A stretch of DNA of 64,000 bases from an uncultured Christensenellaceae bacterium (GTDB taxonomy: Bacteria; Bacillota; Clostridia; Christensenellales; Borkfalkiaceae): contig CAJUOY010000010.1 in the NCBI GenBank assembly GCA_910588645.1, positions 3,070 through 67,069 on the forward strand. The letters run 5' to 3'. Of the stretch, positions 23,658 through 32,932 are shown piece after piece (the stretch's first letter is position 1; each line of letters begins with the position of its first letter). The translations under genes and the position numbers were made by a program. The notes below the pieces were generated by a model that did not search any database, was not told where the DNA came from, and worked only from the letters and a program-made list of their open reading frames with translations.

Positions 23658-25784
23658 ATGAAAGTTATCAAGCGTGACGGTTCAACCTGCGATTTCGACA
23701 GAAAGAAAATTGCGGTAGCAATAGGCAAAGCAAACCTTGCGGTCGATATGGAAGACCGTATAACGGATGCTCAGATCGACGCAATAGTGGACGATATTGC
23801 TTCCCGTCATCGCAAGCGCGTGCTTGTAGAGGATATTCAGGATATGGTAGAGGAGAAGCTTATGGAGCTTCAGAAATATCAGCTTATGAAAGCTTATATT
23901 CTCTATCGTTACGAGCGTGCGCTCATCCGTAAGGCGAATACCACGGACGAGAGTATTCTCGCGCTCATTAAAAACTCCAACAAGGACGTAATGGAGGAAA
24001 ATTCCAATAAGAACGCGCGCACGGCTTCTACCCAGCGCGATCTGATCGCGGGGGAGGTTTCCAAAGATCTTACAAAACGTCTCCTTTTACCCGAGTACAT
24101 TTCAAAAGCTCACGAGGAGGGCGCGATTCATTTCCACGACGCCGACTATTTCCTTCAACCCATTTTCAACTGCTGCCTTATAAATATTAAGGATATGCTT
24201 GAAAACGGCACGGTAATGAACGGAAAGATGATCGAAAGTCCCAAGTCGTTCCAGACCGCCTGCACGATAACCACGCAGATAATAGCGTCGGTTGCAAGCT
24301 CGCAGTACGGCGGACAATCGGTCAATATAGCGCACCTCGGCAAATATCTCCGCCGCACAAAGAATAAGTATGTTGAGCAGTGCGAAACGGAATTCGGCAG
24401 CACCCTCGACGCGGACACAAAGAAACACTTTGTGGATATGCGGGTGAAGGAAGCTCTTAAAGCCGGCGTTCAGACCATACAGTATCAGATCAATACTTTA
24501 ATGACAACAAACGGGCAGTCGCCTTTTGTCACGCTGTTCCTCTATCTCGACGAAAAGGACGAGTACATTCAGGAAAACGCTATGATAATAGAGGAAATCC
24601 TCAAACAGCGTTACGAGGGTATCAAGAACGAAAAGGGCGTTTACGTAACTCCCGCGTTCCCCAAACTCATTTACGTATTGGACGAGAACAACTGCTTCAA
24701 GGGCGGGAAGTACGACTATCTCACCCGCCTTGCCGTCAAGTGCTCGTCGAAACGTCTCTATCCCGATTATATCTCGGCCAAGAAGATGCGCGAGTACTAC
24801 GAGGGCAACGTTTTCTCGCCTATGGGCTGCCGTTCTTTCCTGTCGCCCTGGAAGGACGAAAACGGAAACTACAAGTTCGAAGGCCGCTTCAATCAGGGCG
24901 TTGTTTCCCTCAATCTTCCCCAGTGCGGAATACTTGCAAAGGGCGATGAAAAGAAGTTCTGGGAAATTTTGGAAGAGAGGCTCAAACTTTGCTTTGACGC
25001 GCTTATGTGCCGTCATAACGCGCTTATGGGAGTAACCAGCGACGTTTCGCCCGTTCACTGGCAGTACGGCGCAATCGCCCGCCTGCAACCCGGCGAAGTT
25101 ATAGACAAATATCTTTTGGACGGTTATTCCACAATATCTTTGGGATATATAGGGCTCTACGAGCTTACAAAGCTCATAAAGGGCGTTTCGCACACCGCTC
25201 CCGAAGGCCGCGAATTTGCGGTCAAGGTTATGAATTGTCTGCGCGAACACTGCGAAAAATGGAAGAAGGAGACGGGGCTCGGTTTCGGCCTTTACGGCAC
25301 CCCTGCGGAATCTCTTTGTTACCGCTTTGCAAGGATAGATCAGGAGAGATTCGGAACTATCGAGGACGTAACTGACAAGGGCTATTACACCAACAGTTAT
25401 CACGTGGACGTGCGCGAAAATATAGACGCGTTCTCCAAGTTTACGTTTGAAAGCCAGTTCCAGAAAATCTCGTCCGGCGGCGCAATATCCTACGTTGAAA
25501 TACCCAATATGCGCCATAATCTTACGGCTATCGAGGACGTTGTTAAGTATATATACGACAACATACAGTACGCCGAATTCAACACCAAGTCCGACTATTG
25601 CCACGTATGCGGCTTCGACGGCGAAATAATTATAAACGACGATAACGAATGGGAGTGTCCCGTTTGTCATAATAAGGATCAGCGGAAGATGAACGTAACC
25701 CGCCGCACCTGCGGATATTTGGGCGAAAACTTCTGGAACGTGGGCAAAACCAAGGAAATTAAGTCAAGAGTACTGCATCTATGA
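23658..25784 (+). CDS. nrdD: Anaerobic ribonucleoside-triphosphate reductase
   Basis: A 708-residue class III ribonucleotide reductase, which makes dNTPs from NTPs without oxygen using a glycyl radical. An N-terminal ATP-cone (VIKRDGSTCDFDRKKIAVAI, residues 1-95) gives allosteric control. The body holds the active-site segments around HFHDADYF and NLPQCG. The C-terminus has a CHVCG/CPVC zinc site and the radical glycine G686 in RRTCGYLGEN. The ATG at 23658 has AAAGGAG upstream. Its stop overlaps nrdG by four bases. Four NrdR-like boxes at two promoters indicate repression when dNTP/ATP is plentiful. Confidence 0.97.
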   Translation: MKVIKRDGSTCDFDRKKIAVAIGKANLAVDMEDRITDAQIDAIVDDIASRHRKRVLVEDIQDMVEEKLMELQKYQLMKAYILYRYERALIRKANTTDESILALIKNSNKDVMEENSNKNARTASTQRDLIAGEVSKDLTKRLLLPEYISKAHEEGAIHFHDADYFLQPIFNCCLINIKDMLENGTVMNGKMIESPKSFQTACTITTQIIASVASSQYGGQSVNIAHLGKYLRRTKNKYVEQCETEFGSTLDADTKKHFVDMRVKEALKAGVQTIQYQINTLMTTNGQSPFVTLFLYLDEKDEYIQENAMIIEEILKQRYEGIKNEKGVYVTPAFPKLIYVLDENNCFKGGKYDYLTRLAVKCSSKRLYPDYISAKKMREYYEGNVFSPMGCRSFLSPWKDENGNYKFEGRFNQGVVSLNLPQCGILAKGDEKKFWEILEERLKLCFDALMCRHNALMGVTSDVSPVHWQYGAIARLQPGEVIDKYLLDGYSTISLGYIGLYELTKLIKGVSHTAPEGREFAVKVMNCLREHCEKWKKETGLGFGLYGTPAESLCYRFARIDQERFGTIEDVTDKGYYTNSYHVDVRENIDAFSKFTFESQFQKISSGGAISYVEIPNMRHNLTAIEDVVKYIYDNIQYAEFNTKSDYCHVCGFDGEIIINDDNEWECPVCHNKDQRKMNVTRRTCGYLGENFWNVGKTKEIKSRVLHL

Positions 25785-26314
25785 ATTACGCAACCGTAAA
25801 ATGGTTCGACATTGCCGACGGTCCCGGAGTAAGGGTTTCCCTGTACGTCAGCGGATGCCGCAACAGGTGTAAAAATTGTTTCAACCCCGAAACCTGGGAT
25901 TTCAATTACGGCAAACCTTTTACCGCGGAGATGGAAAAATCCATTATAGAGGCGCTTGCGCCCGCGCATATCAAGGGGTTAACGCTGTTGGGCGGCGATC
26001 CGTTCGAACCCGAAAACCAACTTGTTCTGCGTCCCTTTCTTGAAAAAGTAAAGGCGACTTATCCCGATAAAACCGTTTGGTGTTATACTGGCTACGACTT
26101 TGAAAAAGATTTGCTTACCGGCAAAAAGGGCGATCCCGAAGTGACTATGCATATGCTCGAATGTATCGACGTGCTTGTAGACGGTAGGTTCGTGGAGGAG
26201 TTGAAGGATTTAAACCTGCGTTTCCGCGGGTCGTCCAATCAGAGAATAATCAACGTGCCCGAATCATTGAAGCAGGACCAAATAGTGTTCTGGAACGGGG
26301 ATAAAGAACTTTAA
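25781..26314 (+). CDS. nrdG: NrdD-activating radical SAM enzyme
   Basis: A 177-residue short radical SAM protein. It has the cluster motif CRNRCKNC (CxxxCxxC) near residue 25, the LLGGDPFEPEN glycine-rich SAM segment, and a C-terminal RFRGSSNQRIINVPESL typical of NrdG. It installs the glycyl radical on NrdD. The start overlaps the nrdD stop as ATGA, so the pair is translationally coupled. The dut gene follows 9 bp later. Confidence 0.96.
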   Translation: MNYATVKWFDIADGPGVRVSLYVSGCRNRCKNCFNPETWDFNYGKPFTAEMEKSIIEALAPAHIKGLTLLGGDPFEPENQLVLRPFLEKVKATYPDKTVWCYTGYDFEKDLLTGKKGDPEVTMHMLECIDVLVDGRFVEELKDLNLRFRGSSNQRIINVPESLKQDQIVFWNGDKEL

Positions 26315-26323
26315 GGTGAACAT

Positions 26324-26761
26324 ATGAAAATCGCTATTAAGAAACTCAGGGACAACGCCGTGCTTCCCAAATACGGCAGCGAATATGCGGCGGGCGCCGA
26401 TCTTTGCGCCTGCATCGACGGGGAGATAACGGTAAATCCTCACGAAACGGTCTTTGTACCCACAGGGCTTGCATTGGAATTGCCCTTGGGATATGCCGGA
26501 CTTATCTATGCAAGGAGCGGGCTGGCATGTAAGCGCGGACTTGCGCCGGCAAACAAAGTCGGGGTGGTGGACTGCGATTATCGCGGCGAAGTAATGGTTG
26601 CGCTTGCAAATCATTCTTCCGTTGCTCAGACGGTCGTTCCGGGAGAGAGGATTGCCCAACTCATAATTACGCCCTATCTCACTGCGGAGTTCTACGAGAC
26701 CGAGGAGCTTTCTCAAACCTGTCGCGGAGCGGGCGGATTCGGCTCTACCGGCAGAAAATAG
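26324..26761 (+). CDS. dut: dUTP diphosphatase
   Basis: A 145-residue trimeric dUTPase: motif 1 AAGADLCA, motif 2 ARSGLACK, motif 3 GVVDCDYRGEV, motif 4 PGERIAQLII and motif 5 GAGGFGSTG are all present. It hydrolyses dUTP to dUMP, protecting DNA from uracil and supplying thymidylate synthesis. Placement behind nrdDG puts it under the same NrdR-type promoters and links dNTP production to pool cleaning. Confidence 0.97.
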   Translation: MKIAIKKLRDNAVLPKYGSEYAAGADLCACIDGEITVNPHETVFVPTGLALELPLGYAGLIYARSGLACKRGLAPANKVGVVDCDYRGEVMVALANHSSVAQTVVPGERIAQLIITPYLTAEFYETEELSQTCRGAGGFGSTGRK

Positions 26762-26776
26762 ATTTTAACTATTTTT

Positions 26777-26805
26777 AACGGCGCGCCTTTAAGCGGCGCG
26801 CCGTT
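26777..26805 (+). terminator. Terminator of nrdDG-dut
   Basis: AACGGCGCGCC (26777-26787) pairs with GGCGCGCCGTT (26795-26805), followed by a T-rich stretch. Confidence 0.8.
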
Positions 26806-26854
26806 CTTATATCTTTATTTGATATTTTTATATTGATATATTTTTTTTAATCCC

Positions 26855-26883
26855 TTGACGGAAGTTGGAAAGGGGTGTATAAT
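26855..26883 (+). promoter_or_regulatory. Sigma-A promoter of the ROK-rex operon
   Basis: TTGACG (26855-26860), 17-bp spacer, TATAAT (26878-26883). Confidence 0.85.
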
Positions 26884-26915
26884 AAGATAAATATAAAAAA
26901 CATAATGGAGACACT

Positions 26916-27848
26916 ATGGCACTATATATGGGGATAGATGTCGGCGGCACTACCGTCAAGGGCATCGTTATTGATCAAAAAGGTACTATAATCTGTGAAA
27001 ACAACGTTCCTACGCAAATCGGCGAGCAGCTTGCGGACTGCATAATAACCCTTGCCGATCTGCTTGTCGGCGCAACGGGTAAAGTTTATTCTTCGCTTGT
27101 AGGCGTAGGCGTATGTTCGCCCGGAATTATAGACAGCGAAAACGGCGTTATCGTTTTTTCAGGCAATCTCAAGCTCAAAAATTATCCCCTAAAGGCGTTG
27201 CTCGAAGATAAGCTTGGTATCCCCGTAAAGGTGGGTAACGACGCGAACGGCGCGGCCCTCGGCGAAGCTAAATTCGGCGCGGGCAAGGGCTATAAGGACA
27301 GCATACTCGTAACCTTGGGTACGGGCGTCGGCGGCGGTATAATTATCGACGGCAAGATTTTCGAAGGCAACAAGGGTGCGGGCGCAGAAGTCGGACATAT
27401 GGTCATAGAACGCGGCGGGCACCTCTGTACCTGCGGCAGGAGAGGCTGCTTTGAAGTTTATTGTTCTGCGCGCGCGCTTACGGCAAGAACCAAGTGGGCG
27501 ATGGAAGAGGATACCGGTTCGGAAATGTGGAAGGCTTACGACTATAACACCGCGGACGGCAGAACGCCTTTCGAGTTTATGGTAAGCGACCGCTCGGCAA
27601 GACAGGTAGTGGAGTGGTACATAAAGCACCTCGCTTGTGGACTTGCCAATCTTGCGAATATATTCCGTCCTCAGATCATAATGATCGGCGGCGGAGTTGC
27701 CGCTCAGGGTTCGAGGCTTACAATTCCCCTTCAAAAGGAATTCGATAACGAACTTTTCGGCGGAACGGACTACGCGCCCGTTCCCATAGCGTGCGCAACG
27801 CTCGGCAACCGTGCGGGTGCTTACGGCGCGGCGGCGTTGTTGATGTAA
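26916..27848 (+). CDS. glcK: ROK-family glucokinase
   Basis: A 310-residue ROK sugar kinase. The phosphate loop is DVGGTTVKG at the N-terminus, GNDANGAALGE holds the catalytic aspartate, GTGVGGGIIIDGK follows, and the ROK zinc motif is CTCGRRGCFEVYCS. No DNA-binding domain is present, so it is an enzyme rather than a NagC-type repressor. Glucose is the likely substrate, fitting the beta-glucan hydrolases at 53-59 kb. GGAGA precedes the ATG. It shares a transcript with rex. Confidence 0.92.
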   Translation: MALYMGIDVGGTTVKGIVIDQKGTIICENNVPTQIGEQLADCIITLADLLVGATGKVYSSLVGVGVCSPGIIDSENGVIVFSGNLKLKNYPLKALLEDKLGIPVKVGNDANGAALGEAKFGAGKGYKDSILVTLGTGVGGGIIIDGKIFEGNKGAGAEVGHMVIERGGHLCTCGRRGCFEVYCSARALTARTKWAMEEDTGSEMWKAYDYNTADGRTPFEFMVSDRSARQVVEWYIKHLACGLANLANIFRPQIIMIGGGVAAQGSRLTIPLQKEFDNELFGGTDYAPVPIACATLGNRAGAYGAAALLM

Positions 27849-27870
27849 AATACAAAAAGGAGGGGAAACG

Positions 27871-28482
27871 TTGAAAAGCGATATATCTATAGCTACGTTG
27901 CAAAGGCTTCCCGTCTATTTAAACTATCTCAAATCCATAAACGGCGACGACGGATACATCTCGTCGGGCGCTATTGCGCGTGCCCTTAAAATGGGCGAAG
28001 TACTGGTAAGAAAGGACCTTGCATATACTTCCGCGCAGGGCAGGACGCGCGTAGGATATAAGCGCAGCGAGCTTATTCGCGCGCTTGAAGAGTTTCTCGG
28101 ATGTAAGGAAATAAAGAACGCCGTAATAATAGGCGCGGGCGGTTTGGGACGCGCGCTTCTTGCTTACGGCGGTTTTAAGAATTACGGAATAGAGATCGTA
28201 GCGGCTTTCGATAACGATCCCGAAAAGGTGGGAGGCAAAATATGCGGCAAACCCGTATACGATCTTGACGGACTTAAAGGCGGCGTCTTAAAATACGAAG
28301 TAAAGCTTGCCGTAATCTGCGTGCCCGCAAGTTGCGCGCAGTCCGTTGCGGATAAACTTGCCGAATGCGGCGTAACAAGAATACTCAATTTCGCTCCCGT
28401 GCTTTTACACGTTCCCGAAGGCTATATAGTCCGCGATATAGACGTTGCGGCAAACCTCGCGATACTGTTCAGTATGGAATAA
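27871..28482 (+). CDS. rex: Redox-sensing repressor Rex
   Basis: 203 residues. An N-terminal winged helix (SIATLQRLPVYLNYLKSI, YISSGAIARALKMGEVLVRKDL) is followed by a Rossmann NAD(H)-binding domain (NAVIIGAGGLGRALLAYGGF) and the domain-swap C-terminal helix. Rex leaves DNA when NADH/NAD+ rises and controls fermentation genes. The start codon is TTG with a very strong AGGAGGGG nine bases upstream. I found no convincing Rex operator in this window. Confidence 0.95.
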   Translation: MKSDISIATLQRLPVYLNYLKSINGDDGYISSGAIARALKMGEVLVRKDLAYTSAQGRTRVGYKRSELIRALEEFLGCKEIKNAVIIGAGGLGRALLAYGGFKNYGIEIVAAFDNDPEKVGGKICGKPVYDLDGLKGGVLKYEVKLAVICVPASCAQSVADKLAECGVTRILNFAPVLLHVPEGYIVRDIDVAANLAILFSME

Positions 28483-28507
28483 TTTATCGGTTTTAAAAAA
28501 TTATAAT

Positions 28508-28540
28508 AAAGCCTTTCCTCATAGGGGGAAAGGCTTTTAT
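28508..28540 (+). terminator. Rho-independent terminator of ROK-rex
   Basis: AAAGCCTTTCC pairs with GGAAAGGCTTT, followed by TATTTTA. Confidence 0.85.
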
Positions 28541-28597
28541 TTTACTGTAATATAAGTTAAAGCATATACTCGGGACGGGTTGAATATATATCTTGTG

Positions 28598-30082
28598 ATG
28601 AAAGAAAAGTTTCAATCCAAAAGCGGATTTATTCTCGCCTGTATAGGCGCGGCGGTGGGGCTGGGTAACGCCCTGCGGTTCCCGGGGCTGTGCGCAATGT
28701 ACGGCGGCGGGGCGTTTTTGTTGATTTATTTTATCGCGCTTGTCGTGCTCGGGTTGCCCCTTCTCAATGCCGAAATAGCTTTGGGCAGAAAATTTGCAAG
28801 CGGCGCGCCCAAGTGTCTTGCGGGCATTTCCGGCAAAAAATCAGCTTCGGCAGTCGGCTGGGCGGCCTGCATAAATTCAGTGTTTACCGCCGTAATATAT
28901 GCGGGTTTAGCTGGTTGGATCATATCTACTGCGGCACATATTGCTCCGCTTTCTTACGGGGCTGCGGAGCTTGACCAAACGGAGATTTCAGGTTACTTTT
29001 TCGATAACGTGCTAAACGTCCGCAACGACGGTATAATTGACGGCATATCGCCTACGGTGCTTTGCTGTGTGTTTGCCGCCTGGGCAGTGATGTATTTTTG
29101 TCTGCGCGGCGGTGCGGGAACTATAGCCAAGGCCGCTAAATTTACCGTAATAATTCCTATGGTGTTGCTCGTCCTGCTTGCGGGGCGAGGGCTGATGTAC
29201 GAGAGCGCTCCTATTGCTCTCCGCGCGCTGTTCGTCCCCGATTTTTCCTGCCTTAACCGCCCCGATCTTTGGCTTACGGCTCTCGGACAGGTGTTCTTTT
29301 CTCTGTCAATAGTAGTCGGTATAATGCCCGTATACGGCTCATATCTGCCGCCCAAAACAAATATTTTCGGCTGTTCGCTTGTAATAGCCGCGGCGGATTT
29401 CTTTGTTTCCGTACTCGCGTCTGTTGTGCTGTTTACTACTCTTTACGGCTGCGGTTTACAGGGCGCGATAGGCGCGAGCGGAATAATCACCGCTTTTGCC
29501 GTCTATCCCGTAGCAATAACAAGGTTATTCGGCGATAACGCGCTTTTAAACTCTATTGCAGGTATTTTATTCTATTCATCCCTTGCTATGATGGCCGTCC
29601 AATCGGCAGTGTCTATGCTGGAAGCGTTTATATCGCCCTTTTCGGACGGGCGTAAAAAAGACGGTAAAAAAATAATACTTATTATCTGTCTTGCGGGTTG
29701 CGCGGTGGGCACGGTGTTCGCTACGACTGCCGCGCCCGTTATAGTCGAAGTTGCCGATAAATTCGTAAACTTATATAACGTCATAGCGCTTGGTATTGCG
29801 GAGGGCGTAATACTTATGCTTTCGCCGCGAACCGCTTCTCTTGCGGAAGAGATCAATAAATATTCCAAAAAGTTAAAAATTCCAACGCGGCCTTTTGCGG
29901 TTTCCGTAAAATTTTTAGGCCCTGCGGTTCTCCTGGGACTTTGCGTTGCGGAGGGTATAAGACTCATAAGCGTCCCGCCCGAGTACCCGCTTTGGATAAT
30001 ACTCGCTTTCGGCGCGGGCATAAGTCTGACCGTCGTAATCTCCGCCGTAACTATTACTGGTCGGCGCGCCTATATGCGATAG
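28598..30082 (+). CDS. Sodium:neurotransmitter symporter family transporter
   Basis: A 494-residue SNF/LeuT-fold transporter. The first helix contains CIGAAVGLGNALRFPGLCAMYGGGAF, the unwound sodium/substrate site of the family. About eleven or twelve hydrophobic segments follow. Bacterial members import amino acids with sodium; the substrate cannot be told. The start at 28598 lacks a clear ribosome-binding site; a TTG at 28580, nine bases after a TATACT box, would add six residues. It stands alone between two terminators. Confidence 0.9.
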   Translation: MKEKFQSKSGFILACIGAAVGLGNALRFPGLCAMYGGGAFLLIYFIALVVLGLPLLNAEIALGRKFASGAPKCLAGISGKKSASAVGWAACINSVFTAVIYAGLAGWIISTAAHIAPLSYGAAELDQTEISGYFFDNVLNVRNDGIIDGISPTVLCCVFAAWAVMYFCLRGGAGTIAKAAKFTVIIPMVLLVLLAGRGLMYESAPIALRALFVPDFSCLNRPDLWLTALGQVFFSLSIVVGIMPVYGSYLPPKTNIFGCSLVIAAADFFVSVLASVVLFTTLYGCGLQGAIGASGIITAFAVYPVAITRLFGDNALLNSIAGILFYSSLAMMAVQSAVSMLEAFISPFSDGRKKDGKKIILIICLAGCAVGTVFATTAAPVIVEVADKFVNLYNVIALGIAEGVILMLSPRTASLAEEINKYSKKLKIPTRPFAVSVKFLGPAVLLGLCVAEGIRLISVPPEYPLWIILAFGAGISLTVVISAVTITGRRAYMR

Positions 30083-30094
30083 TTTTCCTATAAA

Positions 30095-30134
30095 AAACCT
30101 TACTCCGCACTGAATAAGTGCGGAGGTTTTTTTG
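30095..30134 (+). terminator. Rho-independent terminator
   Basis: CTCCGCACT (30103-30111) pairs with AGTGCGGAG (30117-30125) around GAATA; the outer AAACC/GGTTT extends it before a run of seven T residues. Confidence 0.85.
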
Positions 30135-30187
30135 TTTTGCGCTTTAAAATTTTACAATAACGGTAATAATTTTTTCAGGTGGTTGAA

Positions 30188-31420
30188 ATGGCGCATAACG
30201 TTATTGCCGAGGGCAAAAGATGCCTTAATTGTAAAAAGCCGCTGTGCAGACAGGGCTGTCCCATAAATACGCCCATACCGGAAATGATCTCTCTATTTCT
30301 GTCGGGAGACATTGAAAGGGCGGGGAAGATAGTTTTTGAAAACAATCCGCTTTCTCCCGTATGCGCATTGGTCTGTAATTACGGCGGACAGTGTCAGGGG
30401 AAGTGCATACGCGGGATCAATGGCGAGCCGGTGGAAATAAGTTCCATAGAGTACTTTGTTTCGACGTATTATTTCGACGGGTTGGAGCCCGTTAAAACCA
30501 AATCAAACGGTATTAAAATAGCGGTAGTGGGCGCAGGCCCCGCAGGCATAACCATAGCGATAAAAATGGCGGAGCTCGGTTACGACGTAACCGTTTTCGA
30601 GGCCAAGCCGAAAATAGGCGGCGTACTCCGCTACGGTATTCCCGATTTCCGTTTGCCGAGAACTCTAATCGACAAGTACGAAACACTCTTGCGTAAGCTC
30701 GGCGTAAAATTGAGATTCAATTTTACCGTTGGTAAGACCGTAGGAATAATGGAGCTTTTCCGCGACGGCTTCAAGGCCGTGTCTATCGGCACGGGTATAA
30801 CCTGGCCCGTGACGCTCGGCATAAGGGGAGAAACCCTCGGGCACGTTCATTACGGCGTGCATTTTCTGCAAAATCCCGAGGTGTACGATCTGGGTGAAAA
30901 GCTGATCGTGATCGGCGCGGGAAACGTGGCCGCCGACGTTGCGCGTACCGCTCTGCGACGCGGGGTAAAGGACGTTAAAATCGTTGCCCGCAGCGACAGA
31001 TACACCGCAGACGAGGAGCAAAAGGAGTATGCCGAAATAGAGGGCGCGCAGTTCATATTTAACAAGGCGCCCGTTGAAATTACCGATGAGGGAGTAATGT
31101 TCGCCGATACTATATGCGACAAAGAACATAAGGTAATTTCCGTATCCGATCACCCCAAGCTTATGACCGCCGATAGCGTTATGGTATGCGTTTCCCAGCG
31201 TCCAAGCGATCTAATCCTTACGGGAACGCCCGGGTTGGAGCGCGACGACAGAGGATTTGCAAAGGTAAACTTCGACGGTTCCACCACGCTTGAAGGCGTA
31301 TTCGCGTCGGGCGACGTGGTGCGCGGGGCAAAGACTGTGGTCGAGGCCGCGGCAACTTCCAAGCGCGTTGCGTTTGCAATGGATAACTATTTAAAAGAAA
31401 AATATTTGAACAGAGCGTAA
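30188..31420 (+). CDS. GltD-like NAD(P)-dependent flavoprotein oxidoreductase
   Basis: About 410 residues, shorter than standalone GltD. The N-terminal iron-sulfur region has RCLNCKKPLCRQGCPINTPI and a second Cys group CALVCNYGGQCQGKC. Two dinucleotide folds follow (VVGAGPAGITIAI for FAD, VIGAGNVAADVART for NADPH) and the FAD-closing GVFASGDVVRGAKTVVEAAATSKR. Such proteins act as glutamate synthase small subunits or as electron-bifurcating NfnB-like subunits. No large glutamate synthase or NfnA partner is adjacent. AGGTGG precedes the ATG at 30188; a GTG at 30179 is a weaker option. Confidence 0.88.
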   Translation: MAHNVIAEGKRCLNCKKPLCRQGCPINTPIPEMISLFLSGDIERAGKIVFENNPLSPVCALVCNYGGQCQGKCIRGINGEPVEISSIEYFVSTYYFDGLEPVKTKSNGIKIAVVGAGPAGITIAIKMAELGYDVTVFEAKPKIGGVLRYGIPDFRLPRTLIDKYETLLRKLGVKLRFNFTVGKTVGIMELFRDGFKAVSIGTGITWPVTLGIRGETLGHVHYGVHFLQNPEVYDLGEKLIVIGAGNVAADVARTALRRGVKDVKIVARSDRYTADEEQKEYAEIEGAQFIFNKAPVEITDEGVMFADTICDKEHKVISVSDHPKLMTADSVMVCVSQRPSDLILTGTPGLERDDRGFAKVNFDGSTTLEGVFASGDVVRGAKTVVEAAATSKRVAFAMDNYLKEKYLNRA

Positions 31421-31452
31421 AAACACCCGCGACATTATTGCCGCGGGTGTTT
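31421..31452. terminator. Bidirectional terminator
   Basis: AAACACCCGCG (31421-31431) pairs with CGCGGGTGTTT (31442-31452); shared by two convergent genes. Confidence 0.85.
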
Positions 31453-31456
31453 ATGT

Positions 31457-32404
31457 TTATTTACGCGATACTACGTTTTGCGGGTTGCCCTGTATATAAG
31501 CTTTCAGATTCCCCGCGACTATGCCGATCAGCCGTGCGCGTGTTTCGTGTGCCGTCCAGGCCACGTGAGGGGTTATTATACAGTTTTTTGCTTTGAATAG
31601 GGGGTTATCCGCCGACATCGGCTCTACGGCGACGGTGTCAAGTCCCGCGCCTGCAAGATCTCCGTTTTCAAGCGCCTTACTAAGCGCCTTTTCATCTATC
31701 AGTCCTCCGCGGGCGGTATTTATAAGCACTGCGGATTTTTTCATAAGCTTGATGGCCTTTTCGTCTATTATTCGCGCGGTACTCTCGTTTAACGGGCAGT
31801 GCAATGATATTATGTCGCAAGTCTTTAAAAGATCTTCAAACGATACGTATTTATAAGGGCAGTTTTCGGGTTTGGTGCGGGTGGAAATTATCACTTCCGC
31901 ACCGAATGCTTCAGCGATCTTCGCTACGGCCTTTCCTATATTTCCGTAACCGAAAATGCCGAACTTTTTCCCGTAAAGCTCTTTGGTGGGGTAGGGGAAA
32001 TAGCAAAAAGATTTGCTTCTTATCCAGTCGCCCGCGTTGACGGAAGCGGAGTATTCGTTTATTTTGCCGTAAAGGGATAAAAGAAGCGCGATCGTATGCT
32101 GGCTTACCGCGTGAGTGGAATAATCGGGAGCGTTGCATACGGTGACGCCAAGATCGTTGCAGGCCGCAATATCAACCACGTTATAGCCCGTTGCAAACGT
32201 GCCCACGTACTTTATCTTGGGGCAAGCTTCAAGCAGCTTTCTGTCAACTTCCAGTTTGTTGACAATAAGCGCGTCGACGTCGGCGCAGATGCCGGTAAGT
32301 TCTTCTCTCGACACGTCTCCGAAGAAGGTGCATTCGCCGAGATCATTGAACAGAGACAAATCCAGATCGTCGCCCAGCGCGCTGATATTTATGGCAATTT
32401 TCAT
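31457..32404 (-). CDS. D-isomer-specific 2-hydroxyacid dehydrogenase
   Basis: 315 residues. The substrate domain is followed by the NAD fold (GKKFGIFGYGNIGKAVAKIAEAFG) and the catalytic trio: arginine in NTARGGLID, glutamate in DTVAVEP and histidine in TPHVAWTAHETR. It reduces a 2-keto acid or oxidises a D-2-hydroxyacid; glycerate/hydroxypyruvate and lactate are both possible. AAAGGAG lies upstream. Its ATG directly follows the stop of the YjbR gene, so the two are one transcript from the leaderless promoter at 32792. Confidence 0.92.
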   Translation of the reverse strand: MKIAINISALGDDLDLSLFNDLGECTFFGDVSREELTGICADVDALIVNKLEVDRKLLEACPKIKYVGTFATGYNVVDIAACNDLGVTVCNAPDYSTHAVSQHTIALLLSLYGKINEYSASVNAGDWIRSKSFCYFPYPTKELYGKKFGIFGYGNIGKAVAKIAEAFGAEVIISTRTKPENCPYKYVSFEDLLKTCDIISLHCPLNESTARIIDEKAIKLMKKSAVLINTARGGLIDEKALSKALENGDLAGAGLDTVAVEPMSADNPLFKAKNCIITPHVAWTAHETRARLIGIVAGNLKAYIQGNPQNVVSRK

Positions 32405-32785
32405 TTATTTTTTCTCCTTTACGACTGATTCGTAGCTAAGTAAAATCAACTTTTTAACGTCTTCGGCGGGAACCGATGAACAAATAATAATCGAAATCCA
32501 GTGGGTTTTATTCATATGATAGGCCGGAAGTATTCCGCCTTGAAAGCTTTCCGTAAGAAAATCTTTTAAATCCGGCGGACATTTCAGGTTTAAAACCGTA
32601 TTGTCTTGCGGTGTCTTTACGCCGTAACGCTTGAAATAACTTTCGGGCGCGGGCATAATAATTCCGAACCACTTTTTGTTGCTCTTGCGTCTGAATACCG
32701 TCGCGGAAAAATCTTCAAAGGGCATATCCGCAAAGGCGTCGGGCAAATCGGTAATAAAATTTTTTATCTCTTCTTCCGTGATCAC
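32405..32785 (-). CDS. MmcQ/YjbR family protein
   Basis: 126 residues of the YjbR/MmcQ double-wing fold: TVFRRKSNKKWFGIIMP, NLKCPPDLKDFLTESFQGGILPAYHMNKTHWISI and a closing helix KKLILLSYESVVK. The family is called DNA-binding-like, but its function is unknown. The start is GTG and has no Shine-Dalgarno sequence; the -10 box TATCAT ends six bases before it with TTGCAT at 17 bp, so the message should be leaderless with GUG at +1. It is co-transcribed with the hydroxyacid dehydrogenase. Confidence 0.85.
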   Translation of the reverse strand: MITEEEIKNFITDLPDAFADMPFEDFSATVFRRKSNKKWFGIIMPAPESYFKRYGVKTPQDNTVLNLKCPPDLKDFLTESFQGGILPAYHMNKTHWISIIICSSVPAEDVKKLILLSYESVVKEKK

Positions 32786-32791
32786 AATGAA

Positions 32792-32820
32792 ATGATACTA
32801 CAATTTGCGGAAAAATGCAA
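32792..32820 (-). promoter_or_regulatory. Leaderless promoter of the YjbR operon
   Basis: Minus strand TTGCAT (32815-32820), 17-bp spacer, TATCAT (32792-32797), six bases to the GTG start. Confidence 0.7.
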
Positions 32821-32898
32821 TTAATTTGCCATACGGGCATTTACTGCGCGAATGACAAGACGTTAAAATAAGCTTTAAGGTAAAAAAGCGTAAACTAA

Positions 32899-32926
32899 AC
32901 CCGTCTGCGAAAGTTTGCAGACGGGT
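32899..32926 (-). terminator. Terminator of the lipoprotein gene
   Basis: ACCCGTCTGC/GCAGACGGGT stem with an 8-nt loop; T-rich on the minus-strand side. Confidence 0.75.
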
Positions 32927-32932
32927 AATAAA

